Shown: one piece after another, positions 8,690 through 17,185 of the stretch
Layout: each line of letters opens with the position of its first letter
How positions within the stretch are numbered: position 1 is the first letter of the stretch
Assembly (NCBI GenBank): GCA_015063785.1
Contig: SVTM01000004.1
Coordinates: 38,708-102,707 of the forward strand
Source of the DNA: Oscillospiraceae bacterium
GTDB lineage: Bacteria; Bacillota; Clostridia; Oscillospirales; CAG-382
Direction of reading: 5' to 3'
Length of the DNA stretch: 64,000 bases
Made by a program: the position numbers and the translations under genes
The notes under the pieces: model-generated
The model's database searches: none
Told to the model about the DNA's origin: nothing
The model's input: only the letters and a program-made list of their open reading frames with translations

Positions 8690-11221
8690 TCAGAAACCAG
8701 CCTGCTCGGTACGGTTGATGATGTCGTCCTGCAGGGATTTTGAAAGGGTGGTAAAGAGTGCGCTGTATCCTGCAACTCGAACGACCAGCGACTTGTACTT
8801 TTCGGGATGCGCCTGGGCATCGCGCAAGGTTTCGCGGCTGACAACGTTGAACTGCATGTGGCTGCCCTTCTGATCAAAGTATGCTCTGATGAGAGCGACA
8901 AAGCTTTCAAGTCCCGAACGTCCTTCAAGAGCAGAGGGGTGGAATTTCATATTGAAAAGTGTTCCGTTGGAAGCGATTCCGTGGTCGAGCTTTGAAACAG
9001 AGTTTGCGCTCGATGTGGGGCCGTGAGTGTCCTTGCCCGCCGAGGGCGAAACACCGTCGGCAACGGGAGTGTAGGCAAGTCTTCCGTCGGGGGTGGCACC
9101 TGTCTGTGCACCGAGGGGAACATTTGCCGAAACAGGATAAAGACCTGCCTGGTAGATACCGCCTCTGGGATTTTTGAATGTTTCGAGCGGACGGGTGTAG
9201 GTATACGCCACGTCGCGGGCAAAAGCGTCGATCTCCGGAATGTCGTTTCCGAATTTCGGAATAGAGTCGATCATTTCGCGCACTTTTCTGTACTTTGTGC
9301 GCTGGAAGGTCTGCATTCCGAGGGTCTTTATTTTGTTGTAGGTTTCAATGATAAGGGCTTCGGTGATGTTCTTTCCTTCCGCGGCAAGTTTTGCAATGGC
9401 TTTCTGTGTCTTTGCGCTTGCGATCTTGTCGGGAATATCTTCGCCGAAGTTGTGGTCGAGAGCGTCCTTAAGCTCTGCCATGGTGATCTTTTTCTGATCG
9501 AAGACCAGTGTCTTTACTGCATAAAGCGAGTCTGCCATGTTTGCAACGCCAAAGCCCTGGGGGCCTGTGAAGTTGTAGATAGCTCCGCCTTCCTGCAGGC
9601 TCTTGCCCTTGCCGATACAATCCTCAACCATGCATGATTGGAAGGGAAGAGGACATCTTTCGCCGTGGGCAACGTCTATGGCGTTGTCCGCGTTGACAAG
9701 AAGCTTGAGCATATAGTTGTTCTGTGCCTTGTAGGCATCGTAGAACTCTTCGAAGGTCTTCATCTTTGTGACGTCACCTGTGTGGACGCCGATGAACTCT
9801 CCGTCGTCGTAACCGTCAGAGAAGACAAGCTCGAGCGGACGGCACATGTTGAAGAACGCCGCATCGTGCCAGCCGTCGGTTTTGCCAGACTTCTGAGGTT
9901 CGACACATCCGATGATGTTGTAATCTCTTGCATCCTCGATGGTAAGTCCGCGACTCAAAAGAGATGGGATGATGACTTCGTCATTATAGTAGGCAGGAAG
10001 ACCGACACCTGTGCGTGTAAGCTCTGCCGCTTTAATCATAAATTCGTGGGGAGTACCGTTCCATACTCTGACCGAGAAGGAGGGCTGAGGAAGAAGAACG
10101 TGCATGGTAGCCTGAATGCACATGAACGAAAGATCGTTTGTAGCATCAAGACCGTCCTTGGTTTGACCGCCGGCAATAAGGTTTTGGAAAAGGCTGTATC
10201 CTGCAAAACCTTCGGCAGAAGCCGCGTCTCTGACTTTGTTGAGGTCGTTGAGCTTTACCCATATGCAGTCCATAAGTTCCTGCGCCGCCTCGTATGTGAT
10301 CTTTCCTGCGTCAAGGTCTGCCTTGAAGTAGGGGTACATGTACTGGTCGAAGCGTCCGGGAGATATGGAATGTCCGCTCGATTCGGTCTGCAGAAGCATC
10401 TGAATGAACCAGAACGACTGGCAGGCTTCATAAAAGCTGCGTGCACCCTCCATGGGAACGCGCGAGCAGTTTGCCGCAATGGCAATAAGCTCGTTCTTGC
10501 GAGAGAGGTTTTGTTCTTTCTTTGCAAGCTCCAGCGCGTGCGCCGCATATCTTGCCGCAAAAACGCCCGCCGCCTTGCAGCTTGTGATGACAGCATTAAG
10601 GAAATGGGTGCTCTTTATGTACGCAGGATCTTCAAACGAAAGCTTTGAAAGCGCATCCTTTGCTTCTTGCATAATGCCCGAAAGGCCGATCTTCAACACC
10701 TTGCCGTAATCTACGGTAACGTGACCGATACCGTTGTAGAAATAGTTGCCCGGGGTGAAGATATTGTGCTCCATGGCTTTAAGGGTTTCTTTTGCCATAT
10801 AGGAGGTGGCAAGCTCGCTCGTGGTCTTTCCGCGCCAGTATTTGTATACCTCGTGAAGGGTAGCCTTTGTGTCTTCCTCAATGCGGAAAGGATCGGCGGA
10901 TCTTGTTTCAACCGTGTCAAATTCAGATTCGAGCCAATCAAAGGAGTATTCGGGGAACACCTGGCATCCTCTGGGGTTCTTTGTGGCAGAACCGACGATA
11001 AGCTCGCCGTCGCGGATGGTGACGGGAAGATTTTCGCAGATGTGATAAAAAGCCTTTGCGCGGCGAGTGATAATGGGTTCACCCTCGGTTGCCATGTAAG
11101 ACTCGGTGAGAAGCACTGCACGGTCTGCTTCGATCACGGGCATTTTTTCATAAAGGTGCTCGATGAGCTTTTTGATTCTTTCGGTTCTTGGAATATCCTT
11201 GACAGTGTACTTTTTGTTCAT
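8690..11221 (-). CDS. Glycyl radical enzyme, B12-independent propanediol/glycerol dehydratase-like
   Basis: 843 aa; YNIIGCVEPQ active-site loop and C-terminal VVRVAGYSALF glycyl radical motif; BMC context. Confidence 0.95.
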   Translation of the reverse strand: MNKKYTVKDIPRTERIKKLIEHLYEKMPVIEADRAVLLTESYMATEGEPIITRRAKAFYHICENLPVTIRDGELIVGSATKNPRGCQVFPEYSFDWLESEFDTVETRSADPFRIEEDTKATLHEVYKYWRGKTTSELATSYMAKETLKAMEHNIFTPGNYFYNGIGHVTVDYGKVLKIGLSGIMQEAKDALSKLSFEDPAYIKSTHFLNAVITSCKAAGVFAARYAAHALELAKKEQNLSRKNELIAIAANCSRVPMEGARSFYEACQSFWFIQMLLQTESSGHSISPGRFDQYMYPYFKADLDAGKITYEAAQELMDCIWVKLNDLNKVRDAASAEGFAGYSLFQNLIAGGQTKDGLDATNDLSFMCIQATMHVLLPQPSFSVRVWNGTPHEFMIKAAELTRTGVGLPAYYNDEVIIPSLLSRGLTIEDARDYNIIGCVEPQKSGKTDGWHDAAFFNMCRPLELVFSDGYDDGEFIGVHTGDVTKMKTFEEFYDAYKAQNNYMLKLLVNADNAIDVAHGERCPLPFQSCMVEDCIGKGKSLQEGGAIYNFTGPQGFGVANMADSLYAVKTLVFDQKKITMAELKDALDHNFGEDIPDKIASAKTQKAIAKLAAEGKNITEALIIETYNKIKTLGMQTFQRTKYRKVREMIDSIPKFGNDIPEIDAFARDVAYTYTRPLETFKNPRGGIYQAGLYPVSANVPLGAQTGATPDGRLAYTPVADGVSPSAGKDTHGPTSSANSVSKLDHGIASNGTLFNMKFHPSALEGRSGLESFVALIRAYFDQKGSHMQFNVVSRETLRDAQAHPEKYKSLVVRVAGYSALFTTLSKSLQDDIINRTEQAGF

Positions 11222-11240
11222 GATATGCCTCTTTTATATT

Positions 11241-12020
11241 TCATTTGGTGTTTGTCTTGTCTATTGTTTTTTCGTCGCACAGACGGATTATCGTGCCAAT
11301 GCAGTCACGGGTGTGGTTTTCGGTAAGGACAAAGACTTTTTTGTCGGCGCAGTAGGTGGTGTAGGACGTGCCGCATTTTTCTATGAGTTCGCGGTCATTC
11401 TCGCCATCTCCAAAAAACAGGATATCTTTGTCCGAAAGACCGTACAGCCCTGCCAGATGTTTTACTGCACCGTATTTTGATGCATTGCGGTTCACAAATT
11501 CGCAGACGCCGCGTGCTTTGTAAGAAAACCTTGCCCCCTGCGGAGCTTCGTACGAATCTGCGCAAGGTCCGTAAAGCGAAACAAAGAAGATGTCGTCAGA
11601 GATCTCGGAAAGCGAGAAGATCTGTTTCACGTTTCCGACTCTTGACGTTTCTTTTGCTTTTACAAGATAAGAGTTTCCGAGTATGTACGAAACGTCGATC
11701 GAATGGAACACAACAGTGTTCTTGCCGTCGCCCGCAAAGCTTTCGAAAAAAGCTTTGACACACCCTGTCGGCAGGGGAAGCGAATAAACAGGAGAGTCGT
11801 TCGAAATAACGTATGCTCCGTCGCAGCAGCAACACCACAGATCGCGGATGCTTTTTCCGAAAAGCTTTTTCAGCTCCCGATAGTGTCTGCCGGTGGCAAC
11901 GGCAAAGGGAACCGACCTTTCCGAAAGCTTTGAAAGCATGACGGGAAAGCGCGTTGTATTCAGATGTGAGCCTTTATATATCAGCGTGCCGTCGACATCG
12001 CTTACAACCATTCCGATCAA
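11241..12020 (-). CDS. HAD-superfamily (Cof-type) hydrolase; first gene of BMC operon
   Basis: MIGMVVSDVDGTLIYKGSHLN...; LYGLSDKDILFFGDGENDRELI; 19-bp gap to GRE gene. Confidence 0.9.
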   Translation of the reverse strand: MIGMVVSDVDGTLIYKGSHLNTTRFPVMLSKLSERSVPFAVATGRHYRELKKLFGKSIRDLWCCCCDGAYVISNDSPVYSLPLPTGCVKAFFESFAGDGKNTVVFHSIDVSYILGNSYLVKAKETSRVGNVKQIFSLSEISDDIFFVSLYGPCADSYEAPQGARFSYKARGVCEFVNRNASKYGAVKHLAGLYGLSDKDILFFGDGENDRELIEKCGTSYTTYCADKKVFVLTENHTRDCIGTIIRLCDEKTIDKTNTK

Positions 12021-12087
12021 ATCGTTTCTCCCTTTGTGCCGATCGTATTCCGACCGTACTCATAAAAATATACCCTTTTACAATATA

Positions 12088-12116
12088 ATGATACATCAAC
12101 TTATCTTTGATGTCAA
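12088..12116 (-). promoter_or_regulatory. Sigma-A-type promoter of HAD-BMC operon with embedded inverted repeat
   Basis: Minus strand TTGACA (12116-12111)-N17-TATCAT (12093-12088); inverted repeat ACATCAA-N7-TTGATGT at 12093-12113. Confidence 0.65.
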
Positions 12117-12212
12117 TAACTAAATCAATTATTTTTGTAAAATCGGCGAAAAAAACAGTTTTTTGCACCACTTTTTTTGAAAAATCATAAATAGTGTGAA
12201 TAAACACCGCCT

Positions 12213-12239
12213 CAAATCATATTCATTCAATATGATTTG
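12213..12239. promoter_or_regulatory. Perfect 11-bp inverted repeat, candidate operator
   Basis: CAAATCATATT-cattc-AATATGATTTG in the divergent intergenic region. Confidence 0.45.
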
Positions 12240-12442
12240 GAATTTGACATTATTTTCACCAAAAAAATCTACGGTATTTTTTGCTTGAAAAAGAGGCTTC
12301 TGACAGTTGATAAAAAATGTTTCGGAGTAACAAAAATCAAATCATACAAAAACGATATGAAATAATTTTTTCTCAAAAAATCACACAGGCTTGAAAAATA
12401 TTTTTCTGTGTGGTAATATATAATAAATGAGGTGATTTTTTT

Positions 12443-13507
12443 ATGCATATGAACTCTGTCCGCGTGGCGCTTACCTTTGCCGGATGTTTTCTTGGTGCAG
12501 GCTATGTGTCGGGGCAGGAGCTGTGGCAGTTTTTCTGCTCGTTCGGAAGCTTCGGATTTTTGGGCATGGTCGTTGCCATGCTGCTTATATTTCTTTTCGG
12601 TGTACTTCTTTTGCGCCTTGCATCAATATCAAAGATGGCGCAGTGCGATAAGCTGATTATTCGTGCCGATAACAAGTTTCTGCGTGCGTTCATCGGTGTT
12701 TCGGAAATATTCTTTCTCGTTGGTATTGCTGTCATAATGACTGCAGGTGTCGGTGCCCTTTTCAGACAAACGCTGGGACTTTCCGAATATCTTACGGGCG
12801 GACTTTTTTCGATTCTGCTTTTCTTTCTTTCACTTGGCGGCCACGAAAGAATGGTTTCGGTCTTTTCGATGACAGTACCTCTGCTCGTTTTGTTCACCCT
12901 TGTTGTTGGCATAGCGTCTGTATCAACGTTTGGTTTTCCCGACATTTCTTCGATCAATGCTTCTTCCGCTTCGGGCGAAAACCCTCTGCTTTCAAGCTGG
13001 TGGATATCTGCCATAACCTTCGTGTGCTACAATCTTTTTTCGTCTGTCCAGATACTTGCTCCCGTGGGAGTTTTGGTAGAGTCGAAAAAGAGAGTGGTCG
13101 TCGGTGTATTTTTGGGAACTCTTTTGCTGTTTGTCATCGCGTCCTGCATATTCCTTTCCATGGCATCTCTTCCGGCGTCGTCTGATGCTCCGCTTCCCAT
13201 GCTTTTTGTTGCAGGCGAATTGTCGGGTGTGCTTGGCGTGATATATTCGTTACTTCTTTTCTTTGGCATGCTTGGCACAGGTCTTTCGTGCCTTGTGGCG
13301 GTTGTTCATTTCGTTACCACAAAGGTGAGAGTTGAAAAAGCAAAGATACCTTTCACCCTCGTTCTTTGTATCTTTGTATATTTCGGAAGCCTTTTCGGAT
13401 TTGGTGATCTTATCGGAGTTGTTTATCCTTTGTGCGGATATCTTGGCGTTCTTGCCATCGCAGCACTTTGCGAGCATTATTTCCACATCAGGAAAAAGCA
13501 AAAATAA
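12443..13507 (+). CDS. YkvI-family membrane protein
   Basis: MHMNSVRVALTFAGCFLGAGYVSGQELWQFF...; about 10 TM segments. Confidence 0.75.
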   Translation: MHMNSVRVALTFAGCFLGAGYVSGQELWQFFCSFGSFGFLGMVVAMLLIFLFGVLLLRLASISKMAQCDKLIIRADNKFLRAFIGVSEIFFLVGIAVIMTAGVGALFRQTLGLSEYLTGGLFSILLFFLSLGGHERMVSVFSMTVPLLVLFTLVVGIASVSTFGFPDISSINASSASGENPLLSSWWISAITFVCYNLFSSVQILAPVGVLVESKKRVVVGVFLGTLLLFVIASCIFLSMASLPASSDAPLPMLFVAGELSGVLGVIYSLLLFFGMLGTGLSCLVAVVHFVTTKVRVEKAKIPFTLVLCIFVYFGSLFGFGDLIGVVYPLCGYLGVLAIAALCEHYFHIRKKQK

Positions 13508-13528
13508 ATAGTTTAAAGGAGAATTTCA

Positions 13529-14542
13529 ATGCCGCTTGAAATAGTGAGAAATGATATAACAAAAATGAAGGTTGACGCCATAGTAAACGCCGCCAACAAT
13601 TCTTTGCTTGGCGGTGGCGGTGTTGATGGTGCCATCCATCGCGCAGCAGGCCGCGAGCTTTTCGAAGAATGCAAAGCTCTTGGCGGATGCGAAACCGGAA
13701 AGGCAAAGATAACATGTGCGTATGCTCTGCCGTCAAAATACATTATACATACCGTTGGTCCCATCTACCGCTATGGCAACCATCTCGAAAAAGAACTGCT
13801 CGAATCGTGCTATCGCGAATCGCTTTTGCTTGCAAAAGAATATTCTTGTGAAAGCGTGGCTTTCCCACTCATTTCCACGGGTGCATATTGCTATCCCAAG
13901 GATCTGGCCCTTAAGATCGCCATAGATACGATAGCGGAATTTCTTCTTGAAAACGAAATGCAGGTTTACATTGTCGTCTTTGATAAGGATTCTTATAACA
14001 TAGGAGAAAAACTCTTCCGCGATATTTCTCAGTTTATCGACGATAATTACGTCGACGAGCATCTTGTTTTGCGCCGCGACATAGAGCGCGAGGCTATGCC
14101 GTTGCCGACGGGCGCAAAAAAGAATTTCTTCGGCTCTCTTTTTTCCGCCGCAACAAAGACTCCATTCGAACAGGAAAGCCTTGAAACAAAGCTTTCAAAT
14201 ATTGACGAAAGCTTTTCGCAGATGCTTCTGCGCAAAATCGACGAAAAGGGCATGACAGATGCCGAATGTTATAAAAAAGCAAATATCGACCGCAAACTTT
14301 TTTCAAAGATTCGCAGCGACGTTCACTACAAACCCAGCAAGCAGACCGCCATTGCATTTGCCATCTCGCTCGAACTCAGCCTTGAAGAAACCGAGGACAT
14401 GCTTAAAAAGGCAGGTTTTGCTCTTTCGCACAGCAACAAGTTTGATATAATCATAGAGTATTTTATAAGCCGCGGAAACTATAATATATTCGAAATAAAC
14501 GAAGCTCTCTTTGCCTTTGATCAAAGTCTTCTCGGCGCATAA
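13529..14542 (+). CDS. Macro-domain (ADP-ribose binding/hydrolase) protein with C-terminal HTH-like domain
   Basis: [27 protein letters not shown]...[23 protein letters not shown]-terminal helical region [53 protein letters not shown]. Confidence 0.92.
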   Translation: MPLEIVRNDITKMKVDAIVNAANNSLLGGGGVDGAIHRAAGRELFEECKALGGCETGKAKITCAYALPSKYIIHTVGPIYRYGNHLEKELLESCYRESLLLAKEYSCESVAFPLISTGAYCYPKDLALKIAIDTIAEFLLENEMQVYIVVFDKDSYNIGEKLFRDISQFIDDNYVDEHLVLRRDIEREAMPLPTGAKKNFFGSLFSAATKTPFEQESLETKLSNIDESFSQMLLRKIDEKGMTDAECYKKANIDRKLFSKIRSDVHYKPSKQTAIAFAISLELSLEETEDMLKKAGFALSHSNKFDIIIEYFISRGNYNIFEINEALFAFDQSLLGA

Positions 14543-14567
14543 AAAATGTCGCCTGCCATGCGACCTT

Positions 14568-14615
14568 ACCTCTCTTTTTTTGGTGTACAATTGGTACATC
14601 AAACGAAAGAGAGGT
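14568..14615 (+). promoter_or_regulatory. Long hairpin with the SD of the vWA gene in its 3' arm
   Basis: ACCTCTCTTT (14568-14577) pairs with AAAGAGAGGT (14606-14615); inner TTTGGTGTAC-aattg-GTACATCAAA; followed by TTTTTATTATG start. Confidence 0.7.
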
Positions 14616-14622
14616 TTTTATT

Positions 14623-15285
14623 ATGAAAAACAACGTAACAGAACTTGTATTTATCCTTGACAGAAGCGGATCGATGTCAGGCCTTGAGAAAGACACCATC
14701 GGCGGCTTTAATGCAATGATCGAAAAGCAGAAAAAGCAGGAAGGAAAATGCTACGTTTCAACAGTGCTTTTTGACAACGTATCAGAAGTGCTTCACGACC
14801 GTGTGCTGCTTGAAAAGATCGAGCCGATGACAGACCGCGATTATACCGTCCGCGGTTGCACTGCTCTTATCGATGCCATTGGCGGCGCCATCCATCACAT
14901 CGGAAATATCCACAAATATGCCCGTCCCGACGATGTGCCGGAGCACACCGTGTTTATCATCACCACCGACGGTCAGGAAAACGCCAGCCACAATTACACA
15001 AGCGAACAGGTGAAGAAGATGATAGTGGAGAGAAAAGAAAAGGATGGTTGGGAATTTTTGTTCATCGGCGCAAATATAGACGCCGTCGAAACCGCTGCGA
15101 GCTATGGCATCGGCAAAGACCGTGCCGTAAACTACAACGCCGATTCGAAAGGAACAAACATTTTGTACAATGCCGTTTCAAAAGTGGTGTGCGGTGTAAG
15201 GGCAAACGCATGCGTTCGCGACAATTGGAGCGAAGAGATAGACAAGGACTACAAGAGCCGCAGAAATAACGGCATAAAAAAATAA
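14623..15285 (+). CDS. vWA-domain protein
   Basis: ELVFILDRSGSMSGLEKDTIGGFNAMI (MIDAS DRSGSMS), VFIITTDGQENASHNYT. Confidence 0.92.
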   Translation: MKNNVTELVFILDRSGSMSGLEKDTIGGFNAMIEKQKKQEGKCYVSTVLFDNVSEVLHDRVLLEKIEPMTDRDYTVRGCTALIDAIGGAIHHIGNIHKYARPDDVPEHTVFIITTDGQENASHNYTSEQVKKMIVERKEKDGWEFLFIGANIDAVETAASYGIGKDRAVNYNADSKGTNILYNAVSKVVCGVRANACVRDNWSEEIDKDYKSRRNNGIKK

Positions 15286-15374
15286 ATGATCAAGAGCTTT
15301 TACACAATATTCACACAATGTCAAAAGACTCGGCCTTCAAATGTGATAAAATAGTCGGAGTTTGTTGAATTGGA

Positions 15375-16781
15375 GTGATAATAATTAGCAGCGAAATCGA
15401 ACAGGTAAAAGAAAATAAAATGGGAGTTATGCCCGTAAACAAGCTTCTTTTGACCATGTCAATCCCCATGATGATATCAATGCTCGTGCAGGCACTGTAT
15501 AATATTGTAGACAGCATATTTGTTTCGCAGGTTTCGGACAAGGCGTTCAACGCCGTATCGCTGGTTTTTCCGATACAAAACCTGATGATCGCCGTAGGCG
15601 TCGGAATAGGCGTTGGTATGAATGCGCTGATATCCAAATCCCTTGGACAGAAAGACCAGAAAAAGGCCGACAAATACGCCATGCAGGGGCTTCTGCTTAA
15701 CATCATAAGTTTTTTGCTTTTCTTTGTTGCAGGTCTTTTCTTGGCCGGCGCGTTTATGAAAACCCAAACCGACAATGCGCTGATTTACGAATACGGAGTT
15801 CAGTATTTCAGGATCTGTCTTGTCTTCTCGGGCGGACTTTTTCTCGAGCTTATCTTTGAAAAAATGCTTCAGGCCACAGGCCGCACCATGTTAAGTATGA
15901 TAGTGCAGGGTACGGGCGCCATACTCAATATCGTTTTTGACCCCATCTTCATCTTTGAAAAAGGCGAAGTGTTGTTCAACGGGGCGTTCGTCATGCCCTT
16001 CGGATTCGGTCTTGAAGTGGCAGGTGCCGCGTGTGCAACGGTTTTGGGTCAGGCGGTTGGCGGTATACTCGGCTTTATCCTTTGCGTAAAGTACAACAAA
16101 GAGCTTAATCTTAAATTCAAAAATTTTGCACCCAGAGCAAAGTATATAAAAGACATTCTTTTCATCGGCGTTCCGTCGATAATCATGGCGTCGATAGGTT
16201 CGGTCATGACCCTTTGCATGAACAAGATCCTCAGCGGATTTTCTTACGTTCACGTAAATGTTTTCGGTGCATACTTCAAGCTGCAAAGCTTTGTTTTCAT
16301 GCCCGTGTTCGGCCTTAACAACGGCATGGTGCCCATCGTGGCATACAACTACGGCGCAAAGAAAAAGCAAAGAATGTACGATGCGATAAAATATTCCACC
16401 ATCTACGCCGTTATCATAATGTTTGTGGGCATTGCCTGTTGCCAGCTTATTCCGGGCGCTCTTCTTTCGGCGTTCAACGCCGACGAGGAAATGTTAAGAA
16501 TCGGCATCCCCGCACTCAGAATAATCAGTCTCAGCTTCATTTTTGCAGGCTTCTGCGTTGTGGCATCTTCTGTTTTCCAGGCTCTCGGAAAGAGCATTTA
16601 CAGCCTCTTTCTGTCGTTTGGCAGACAGCTTGTGGTGCTTGTGCCGGTGGCATATTTCATATCTCTTACCGGCAATGATACACTCGTGTGGCTTTCTTTT
16701 CCGATTGCCGAGATCATGTCGGTGACCCTTGCCGCCGTTTTCCTGCGCAGACTTTTAAAAAATCTCGATTGGGATAAATAA
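15375..16781 (+). CDS. MATE-family efflux transporter
   Basis: NKLLLTMSIPMMISMLVQALYNIVDSIFVSQVSDKAFNAVSLVFPIQNLMIAVGVGIGVGMNALISKSLG; start may be 15420. Confidence 0.93.
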   Translation: MIIISSEIEQVKENKMGVMPVNKLLLTMSIPMMISMLVQALYNIVDSIFVSQVSDKAFNAVSLVFPIQNLMIAVGVGIGVGMNALISKSLGQKDQKKADKYAMQGLLLNIISFLLFFVAGLFLAGAFMKTQTDNALIYEYGVQYFRICLVFSGGLFLELIFEKMLQATGRTMLSMIVQGTGAILNIVFDPIFIFEKGEVLFNGAFVMPFGFGLEVAGAACATVLGQAVGGILGFILCVKYNKELNLKFKNFAPRAKYIKDILFIGVPSIIMASIGSVMTLCMNKILSGFSYVHVNVFGAYFKLQSFVFMPVFGLNNGMVPIVAYNYGAKKKQRMYDAIKYSTIYAVIIMFVGIACCQLIPGALLSAFNADEEMLRIGIPALRIISLSFIFAGFCVVASSVFQALGKSIYSLFLSFGRQLVVLVPVAYFISLTGNDTLVWLSFPIAEIMSVTLAAVFLRRLLKNLDWDK

Positions 16782-16786
16782 ATGTC

Positions 16787-16820
16787 AAAACCGCCTTTTC
16801 TTTGCGAAAAGGCGGTTTTT
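16787..16820 (+). terminator. Rho-independent terminator after MATE gene
   Basis: AAAACCGCCTTTT-ctttgcg-AAAAGGCGGTTTTT. Confidence 0.85.
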
Positions 16821-16843
16821 GTTATCAAAAAACACCGCCGTTG

Positions 16844-16851
16844 CATACAAT
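16844..16851 (+). promoter_or_regulatory. Candidate sporulation sigma-E-type -10 element
   Basis: CATACAAT matches the sigma-E -10 consensus CATACA-T, ~39 nt before the first small ORF; -35 weak. Confidence 0.4.
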
Positions 16852-16882
16852 ACAGTATAAGTGTCGTCGGGAGGCGGAAAAG

Positions 16883-17029
16883 GTGAAAAAACAGTCAAAT
16901 ATGCTTGGGCTTGCTATAATGGCGGCAGGCGCAACTGTGCTTATTTCGTGCTTTATGCCAAAAGGACTTCTGGTGCTGATATTGGCGGCACTGCTGATAG
17001 TTGTGGGATTTTTGTATTTAACCGCGTAG
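16883..17029 (+). CDS. Small membrane protein (48 aa)
   Basis: GTG start after GGGAGGCGG SD: VKKQSNMLGLAIMAAGATVLISCFMPKGLLVLILAALLIVVGFLYLTA; two TM helices. Confidence 0.6.
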   Translation: MKKQSNMLGLAIMAAGATVLISCFMPKGLLVLILAALLIVVGFLYLTA

Positions 17030-17041
17030 GAGGGATGGTTT

Positions 17042-17125
17042 TTGAAAATAGTTGTTTTGCAGCCTGCAGGTCTTTTTAGAAAAATACTTTCGTTTTTTAT
17101 GAAGAATAGGAAAGAAAAGAAGTAA
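17042..17125 (+). CDS. spoVM: SpoVM-like amphipathic micro-protein (27 aa), not in ORF track
   Basis: AGGAGGG SD (17028-17034), 7 nt spacing, TTG start: (M)KIVVLQPAGLFRKILSFFMKNRKEKK; resembles SpoVM MK-hydrophobic-P-amphipathic helix-basic tail; upstream of SipL-like gene. Confidence 0.6.
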   Translation: MKIVVLQPAGLFRKILSFFMKNRKEKK

Positions 17126-17185
17126 TAATAAATAAGTTCTCCGAATACACTTTTATTGAGAAAAAGTAAAAAAAGGAGATCTGTT

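Noticed and set aside
9638-10648. 336-aa plus-strand ORF
   Set aside because: Antisense to the PDD-type glycyl radical enzyme gene
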